NCBI RefSeq assembly: GCF_030929555.1
Contig: NZ_JAVFVT010000004.1
Span: 186,001 to 250,000, forward strand
Length of the DNA: 64,000 nt
Origin: Paenibacillus sp. LHD-117
GTDB lineage: Bacteria > Bacillota > Bacilli > Paenibacillales > Paenibacillaceae
Direction of reading: 5' to 3'
The notes beneath the pieces were generated by a model. That model ran no database searches. It saw nothing but the letters and a program-made list of their open reading frames with translations, and was not told the DNA's origin. Below, piece after piece: positions 59,159 through 64,000 of the stretch; the stretch's first letter is position 1; each line of letters starts with the position of its first letter. Made by a program: the position numbers and the translations under genes.

Positions 59159-59275
59159 ATGCGTATTGTTGCAGGGCTTGTGTTGTTAGCGATCGTTTTG
59201 ACCGGTTGCGCGGCGGGAACGCAGGAGCAGCTCCATGATGAGCCAGCCGAAATTACGATCAGAATAGGTGGTTAA
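59159..59275 (+). pseudogene. lipoprotein gene, probably cut short
   Basis: ATG at 59159 follows GAGGGAGG and opens a 38-codon frame with a lipoprotein signal (VLLAIVLTGCAAG, Cys17). Only about 20 residues follow the lipidated Cys before TAA, ending AEITIRIGG, which reads like the first strand of a beta-sandwich (FixH-like) domain. The TAA overlaps the stop codon of the convergent orphan Rhs cassette, so recombination at this place has probably removed the rest of the gene. Confidence 0.55.
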
Positions 59276-59799
59276 AATTTTATTTTCCCATCTGTTTGTC
59301 CATCTCGCATATCCAAAAACAATGCTATCCCACCTCCCAAAGATAAGAAACTACTAAGATTATTGTAGATTAAATTTAGTATGGTATTTGTAGTAAAATT
59401 TAAAGCATAGTTTGTTGCAAACCCCGCCGTCCCCAACGCCCATTTTGACAACTTTCCAGCTAATCTAGCTATTTGTGGAGCTAACTTTTTTACTATTGAT
59501 TTTGCAGCAGCTTTAAAGAGAAACTGAATAGGTGCGTACGCAGCACCAAGAGGCGATGCAATAGAAAGTGCATCAATTGCCGTTGCTAACCACTTTCGAG
59601 GTATCGTAAGCAAACCTGATGGATCGACATTCATCACAGGATTATTTTCTGTATAGACATATTTATTTAAACTTAAAGGGTCTTCAATGAATCCCGGAAA
59701 AATATCTCTTGTAATAAATCTGCCAATGCCAGAATCATAATACCTTGCCATCAAGTAATACAGCCCTGTTTCATTATCATACCAGCAGCAAGCCATCAT
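59272..59799 (-). pseudogene. orphan Rhs C-terminal toxin cassette
   Basis: This 175-codon frame starts within an Rhs core (YDNETGLYYLMARYYDSGIG), passes the Rhs-associated core end NPVMNVDPSGL, and continues with about 110 residues unlike the main Rhs tip: a hydrophobic/helical region (SPLGAAYAPIQFLFKAAAKS, then FATNYALNFTTNTILN), perhaps membrane-active. No start codon of its own with a ribosome site is convincing. It is a displaced cassette, as in Rhs/WapA loci where spare tips can recombine into the full gene. No immunity gene follows it. Confidence 0.7.
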
Positions 59800-59989
59800 C
59801 GGAGTACGTGTACAACTTCGTCAACGAGCCGCTGGCATTGGTTTCGTACAATACTTGGATACTCGTACCATCATAGTGATAGTTAGTGACAATACCGTCG
59901 GATTTCACTCGGCGTCCATCTGCATCATACTCGTATTTCGCGATAACGTTTAGATCGATTACGCGTGACAGTTCGTTGGTACATATCAA
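59777..59989 (-). pseudogene. orphan Rhs core fragment, out of frame with its tip
   Basis: From about 59946 the frame reads IAKYEYDADGRRVKSDG, then YHYDGTSIQVLYET and YTYSDDG, closely like the main Rhs gene (61.7-61.9 kb). At about 59790 it runs into the tip in another frame: compared with the main gene about 60 codons are missing at the junction. The cassette is therefore not translatable as it stands. Confidence 0.7.
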
Positions 59990-60046
59990 CCCAATTCAAA
60001 CGACCCTCAATCATAAAAATGCGAAATTATATCCGCTTCCGTATAT

Positions 60047-60341
60047 GTTAAAGCCAGTGCAACAATCAAAAGCTTATTCTGCCATTAAAACGCTCCGTAA
60101 AATGGGACTTGTAATGAACGGCTATCGAAATGATTACCGGCTGCTTCAAATCATGAGTAAGGGAGAAAGCGACGAGTTGTTATCGCAATTAAATCGTCTG
60201 CGAGCCATCGAAGGAAAGAAACCAGTTATCGTTAATTTGGAAGGCATGACGTATGAATTAGCCTACATGGCACTTGTACGACTTCTATCAAAGCATAGAG
60301 GCTGTCCCAAAAGTAGGCTGGCTCACTTGAGGGACGGTTAG
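60047..60341 (+). pseudogene. unidentified rightward gene fragment
   Basis: From MLKPVQQSKAYSAIKTL to MTYELAYMALVRLLSKH the frame looks like real protein (amphipathic helices, no low-complexity), but has no ribosome site at its start and runs straight into the MITE-like element at 60299. It probably is the remains of a gene cut on both sides. I do not recognise the family. Confidence 0.35.
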
Positions 60342-60475
60342 CCCGGGTAAGTTTAAAAAAATGAATGGCGGTGCAGGGATAACACCCTAACACCGCCATT
60401 TCTTCATTTTTGACGTTTCATTCATCAAGTGAGCTATCTCATCAAGCGAACAAACTTACTTTTGAGACGGCCCCT
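60299..60475. mobile_element. MITE-like element, about 177 bp
   Basis: The ends are imperfect terminal inverted repeats: AGGCTGTCCCAAAAGTAG (60299-60316) against GGGGCCGTCTCAAAAGTAAG (reverse complement of 60455-60474), 17 of 22 bases alike. Inner repeats GCTCACTTGA/TCAAGTGAGC and a central stem AATGGCGGTG/CACCGCCATT make the whole element foldable. No transposase is encoded. The end sequence resembles IS elements whose termini read GGCTGTCCCAAAAGT. A clear target duplication was not seen. Confidence 0.65.
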
Positions 60476-60541
60476 TTTTACTAATGTTAAGTTGTTATAT
60501 ACTTTCAAAAGATGTCTATTGTAAACACAATCTAATTTGGA

Positions 60542-60994
60542 CTACTGATCTTTATTAAGGTAGATGTATAAAATTTCGTTACCATCAGGTGTTTTTAAAA
60601 GTAGTTGACCATATGCACTTAAAATCCTTCCAACAACTTCCTCTTCATCTCCATTTCCAATAATATTAGTATCAAATGTCTTTGGCAAAAACAAAATATA
60701 ATTCCCCGATAATGTTAACCATAAATTCTGAATGAACTTAACATCATCTTTTCCGACTAACTTTTTCTTCAAGTAGGAAATATCAGGATTATTTTGTGAC
60801 TGTTCGAACCAAACAATGCTGAAATAATTATCTTCTAGCTCATAAAGTATTTTCATAAATTCATAGAGTTCTAGCAACAAAGATTCCTCTGGATATCCTA
60901 AATGGAATTCCTTTAATACTTTTAAATTTGCTTTTGCCCTTACATTTTGACTCAACTCCAATATATCAAGTATACCTTCCCATGAATCTGCCAT
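60542..60994 (-). CDS. probable immunity protein for the Rhs toxin
   Basis: The 150-aa soluble acidic protein starts 44 bp after the Rhs gene stop, exactly where cognate immunity genes lie in Rhs/WapA loci. It is mostly helical at the N-terminus and strand-rich at the C-terminus (NEILYIYLNKD), with low GC relative to the host core. No family is recognised; the role is inferred from position and size. Confidence 0.6.
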   Translation of the reverse strand: MADSWEGILDILELSQNVRAKANLKVLKEFHLGYPEESLLLELYEFMKILYELEDNYFSIVWFEQSQNNPDISYLKKKLVGKDDVKFIQNLWLTLSGNYILFLPKTFDTNIIGNGDEEEVVGRILSAYGQLLLKTPDGNEILYIYLNKDQ

Positions 60995-61038
60995 TTACTT
61001 TCTACCTCCCCTTTATGAACTTATAAAAATAATTGATA

Positions 61039-64000
61039 CTATTCTGATTTCCACAAGGACACACGACTATCACCTACATGATAATGTAATTCCCATTTTC
61101 CATCTTCGTAGTGAAATTCCAATCTAAAAACTGGTTTGGAAATCCCTTTCTTTAAAATAGCAATTTGAAATTTACCGTTTGATTTCGGTTTGGAAACACG
61201 GATGTCATAATTTTTGGCATCGTCTCTAACTTTTTTAAGCCAAGGCTTTAAAGCGCTATAAGCAGCAGCAGCTATTCTTGGTCCATATTTTTTTGCAAGA
61301 GCTCTCACAATTAGAACTGCTATTCCTATAAAGATTGGGTTATGACCATCAGGATCCACATACATAACAGGATTATTTTTTGTATAGACATACTGATTTA
61401 AGGATTGGGGGTCATCCTCATACCCACGGAACGTATCCCTTGTAATAAATCTGCCGATGTTGGCATCATAATACCTGGACATCAAGTAATATAAACCCGT
61501 AGCTTCATCATACCTGTATCCCGAATACCTGTATGTGTTTATCGAAGCCATTGTACCTGACTGTGAAATAATATTACCCCATGAATCATAGATATACTCC
61601 GCTTTTACTTCACCGGCCTGATCGGTCATTTGCACGACGTCGCCATGGCCATTGTAATGATAGTAGTACGTTCCTTGTCCGACTTTGGTCATGCTCATCA
61701 AAACACCATCGTCAGAATAGGTGTACAATGTGTTCAGTGCGCCGTTGACATCCGTTTCATACAAAACCTGGATGCCAGAACCGTCGTAGTGGAAGTTCGT
61801 GACGACTCCACCGACTTCTGATTTAACCCGGCGTCCATCTGAATCATACTCGTATTTGGCAATCAGCGAATTGTTCGACTTCAATCGTACTTCAATGAGA
61901 CGGTCTTCAGCATCCCATTTGTACAATTTATTACCATCGTCCAATAAATTACCGTTGTTGTCATAACTATATGTTTGCCCATTAACGCTCGTCAACTGGT
62001 TTGCAGAGTCATAGCTATAGGTTGTTGTGCTAAGGACAGTTTCACTTACATCTTTAACAACCTTCGTTTTACGGTTGCCCCGTTCATCGTAAGTGTACCA
62101 GAACGTATTGGTCGATGCCGGATCTGTTTCGGACGCTAGTTGATTGAGGCTGTCGTACGTATACGAAATAGACTTGCCGGTATGATCCGTTACGGATGTC
62201 CAATTATCGTTGGCATCGTAATTGTAGCTATAACTGGATAGGGCGGACCCGCCCGACTTCGTGTTCAAAACTTTAGTTAGCCGCTCGGCATCGTCGTAAT
62301 TATAATAAGCCGTCGCGCCATTGCCCGAGCTTGCTTGAACCAATTGATCCCGTTCTCCGTATACAAGCTGGCTTATATTATTGTTATGATCGGTCAGCTC
62401 AATATTTTTGTCCGTGATACTGTGAACAAATGAGGTATTGTATACATTAGATCCGGAAGTCACTTTAAGCGTCTGACGATTGCTATTCTTATCGTAAGTG
62501 GTTTCCTGAATAGTGCCGTCTGGAGCTATTAGCTTCTTCAGACGATTGACTTTATCGAATTCGGAAGCCCAAGTTTTGTTAGCACTATTGTCTTGAACGC
62601 TTATACGGTTACCGTTAGCGTCATAACCGAACGTATACTTCACCGAACCGTCATAACTAACCTTCTCTGGACGATTTGCTTTATCATACAAGTAGCCGAT
62701 CGTTTTGCTATTAGGCTTTTCAACTGATGTGTTATTGCCGCTAGAATCGTAACGGAGTGTAGTCACTCGGCTCAGCGGATCGGTCATGCTCGTCAGTAGA
62801 TCTCTATTATCATACGTAAACGAAGTCGTACTATAAGTGACCGTATCTGCTTTGTTGCTATTCTTTACTTCTGTTTTATTGCCATTTTTATCATACGTGT
62901 ATTTAACCTTCAAGTCGTAACCTGGTACCGATACACTCTTCAGACGATCAAGATTATCGTACGTGTAACTTGTTGTATTGCTTTTCGCATCCGTTGTGCT
63001 TTCTATGTTACCAGTAGCAACATTATAGACGCTCGACACAGCGTTTCCGAGAGGGTTGGTTATTTTTGTTACATAGTTGTTGCCGCCTTTACCGTTCCCG
63101 TCAGCCGAATTGTATTCATAAGCCGTTGTAATATTGCCTTCCTGCAAACGAATCGCATCGAAATAAGCCGTTCCCGTAAACGTATTTGCCGTCACAACCG
63201 GTTTAATATAGGCTGTTCCAGCTGGAGCGCCGTTCGGATTAACGTGAGCCTCCAGACGAGTCCAGTCCGAAGTTCCATTCGTTAGCTTGTTGCTATCCAC
63301 AGATGAGAGCTGAACTTGATTGCTATCATAATAGTTAAATTTCAGATAAGCATTGGCTGGATTGGAGAGCCCCGATGCCAATACGAAACCGCTGAGCGTA
63401 TATCCTTTGCTGGAATCGTATGGAACAAAATGATCCGGTGCGAAGCCCGCCCATCCAGATGGATTCGTAATTGCAATACTCTTATTGCCGATAAATTTCT
63501 GGGCCGTACTATCATCAAACAATATCGAAGTCGTATTCACCCAGTTATTCGGCAAAGCGCCGCCGCGTTCAAAACTGGAGTTATCCGCCATGTTGTATTC
63601 GGAAGTAAACGGCGACTTCTCCAGCTGAATATTATCGAATGATACCGTTCCGCTTGTTGTATCTACTACAACTGCAGGACGAATCGATGCCGTGTTGGCC
63701 GGGAGGTTTTCCTTCCAAACGACCAGTTGTAATTTGTTCCACTTGCTTGCTTCACCGAATCGCTTGCTGACTACTTGCCCAATCAAACTTCCTTGAGCAT
63801 TGTAAGCGTCGAATTTCAAGTATGCCGCTTTGGCAGCCTCAACCGTACTTGCTTTGAAGTAGCCGCTTAGCGCGTAGTAATCCTGAGTTCCGACAGTCGG
63901 TTGTTCCGAGTTGCCAACAACAACATAATTGGAGACATTGCTGATCGTAATCCCTTTATTCCCAATATACGCATTGGAGCTCCAAGTAACCGATGCCGTT
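61039..64000 (-). CDS. Rhs/WapA-like polymorphic toxin, 3' part
   Basis: The frame is open from the right edge (64000) to the stop at 61039, so at least 986 codons are present and the N-terminus is outside the window. The right part has carbohydrate-binding-like beta modules (SNYVVVGN..., DNIQLEKSPFTSEYN, then FDAIRLQEGNITTAYEYN). From about 63,050 leftward follow 20 or more YD repeats (YDxxGN), then the Rhs core end (YLMSRYYDANIGRFITRD, NPVMYVDPDG). The last about 105 residues are the variable toxin tip (HNPIFIGIAVLIV..., KPVFRLEFHYEDGKWELHYH), not recognised. Like WapA it is probably wall-associated and delivers the tip to neighbours. Confidence 0.9.
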   Translation of the reverse strand, partial: TASVTWSSNAYIGNKGITISNVSNYVVVGNSEQPTVGTQDYYALSGYFKASTVEAAKAAYLKFDAYNAQGSLIGQVVSKRFGEASKWNKLQLVVWKENLPANTASIRPAVVVDTTSGTVSFDNIQLEKSPFTSEYNMADNSSFERGGALPNNWVNTTSILFDDSTAQKFIGNKSIAITNPSGWAGFAPDHFVPYDSSKGYTLSGFVLASGLSNPANAYLKFNYYDSNQVQLSSVDSNKLTNGTSDWTRLEAHVNPNGAPAGTAYIKPVVTANTFTGTAYFDAIRLQEGNITTAYEYNSADGNGKGGNNYVTKITNPLGNAVSSVYNVATGNIESTTDAKSNTTSYTYDNLDRLKSVSVPGYDLKVKYTYDKNGNKTEVKNSNKADTVTYSTTSFTYDNRDLLTSMTDPLSRVTTLRYDSSGNNTSVEKPNSKTIGYLYDKANRPEKVSYDGSVKYTFGYDANGNRISVQDNSANKTWASEFDKVNRLKKLIAPDGTIQETTYDKNSNRQTLKVTSGSNVYNTSFVHSITDKNIELTDHNNNISQLVYGERDQLVQASSGNGATAYYNYDDAERLTKVLNTKSGGSALSSYSYNYDANDNWTSVTDHTGKSISYTYDSLNQLASETDPASTNTFWYTYDERGNRKTKVVKDVSETVLSTTTYSYDSANQLTSVNGQTYSYDNNGNLLDDGNKLYKWDAEDRLIEVRLKSNNSLIAKYEYDSDGRRVKSEVGGVVTNFHYDGSGIQVLYETDVNGALNTLYTYSDDGVLMSMTKVGQGTYYYHYNGHGDVVQMTDQAGEVKAEYIYDSWGNIISQSGTMASINTYRYSGYRYDEATGLYYLMSRYYDANIGRFITRDTFRGYEDDPQSLNQYVYTKNNPVMYVDPDGHNPIFIGIAVLIVRALAKKYGPRIAAAAYSALKPWLKKVRDDAKNYDIRVSKPKSNGKFQIAILKKGISKPVFRLEFHYEDGKWELHYHVGDSRVSLWKSE

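Overview
The window looks like a chromosome segment of a Paenibacillaceae bacterium (Paenibacillus or Cohnella type). The grounds are the GC-rich Firmicutes coding style with strong Shine-Dalgarno sites and frequent GTG/TTG starts, an SLH-anchored multidomain glucanase, YesM/YesN two-component pairs beside LplB/YtcP-type sugar transporters, a GerM sporulation lipoprotein, an AsnO-length asparagine synthetase and a type 2 IPP isomerase. No rRNA, tRNA or CRISPR array was seen.

Region 1 (1 to about 18,760) is one end of a temperate siphovirus-like prophage; the rest lies off the left edge. A CI-like repressor, an ImmA-type protease with a zinc ribbon, a small membrane protein and a tyrosine integrase are read rightward from an immunity switch near 15.7-15.85 kb. 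Everything else is read leftward: Cro-like and second XRE regulators, DUF771, small early genes, a replication protein carrying five iterons inside its gene, a C5 DNA methyltransferase with a repeated recognition region, DUF3850, an ArpU-like late regulator, a catalytic-domain-only tyrosine recombinase, small and large terminase, and portal.

Region 2 (18.9-27 kb) is ordinary host core: a coiled-coil protein, a P-loop kinase, asparagine synthetase, the gerM-rph-rdgB group, a PgpA-like protein and class II fructose bisphosphatase (glpX), mostly separated by clear terminators.

Region 3 (27-55.7 kb) holds two adjacent glycan-use loci with the same plan. The first has two ABC permeases, a solute-binding lipoprotein and a cell-surface protein of about 2,850 residues with three SLH domains, two GH16 catalytic domains and many carbohydrate-binding modules; a YesMN-type kinase/regulator pair is divergent. 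It probably takes up beta-1,3(-1,4)-glucan. The second has a solute-binding lipoprotein, two permeases, a GH125 exo-alpha-1,6-mannosidase and a GH38 alpha-mannosidase, with its own YesMN pair; it probably takes up alpha-mannan or N-glycan mannose. cre-like sites lie ahead of the glucanase, of its binding protein and of the mannan binding protein. A 248-bp repeat with terminal inverted repeats sits in the promoter region of the first locus.

Region 4 (55.7-59 kb) carries fni (isoprenoid synthesis), an MBL-fold hydrolase and the nagB-nagA pair for GlcNAc-6-P use.

Region 5 (59.2 kb to the right end) is a polymorphic-toxin locus: the 3' portion of a large Rhs/WapA-like gene running off the window, its probable immunity gene, a MITE-like element, an unidentified gene fragment, and a displaced 'orphan' Rhs C-terminal cassette with an internal deletion, joined directly to the end of a very short lipoprotein gene.
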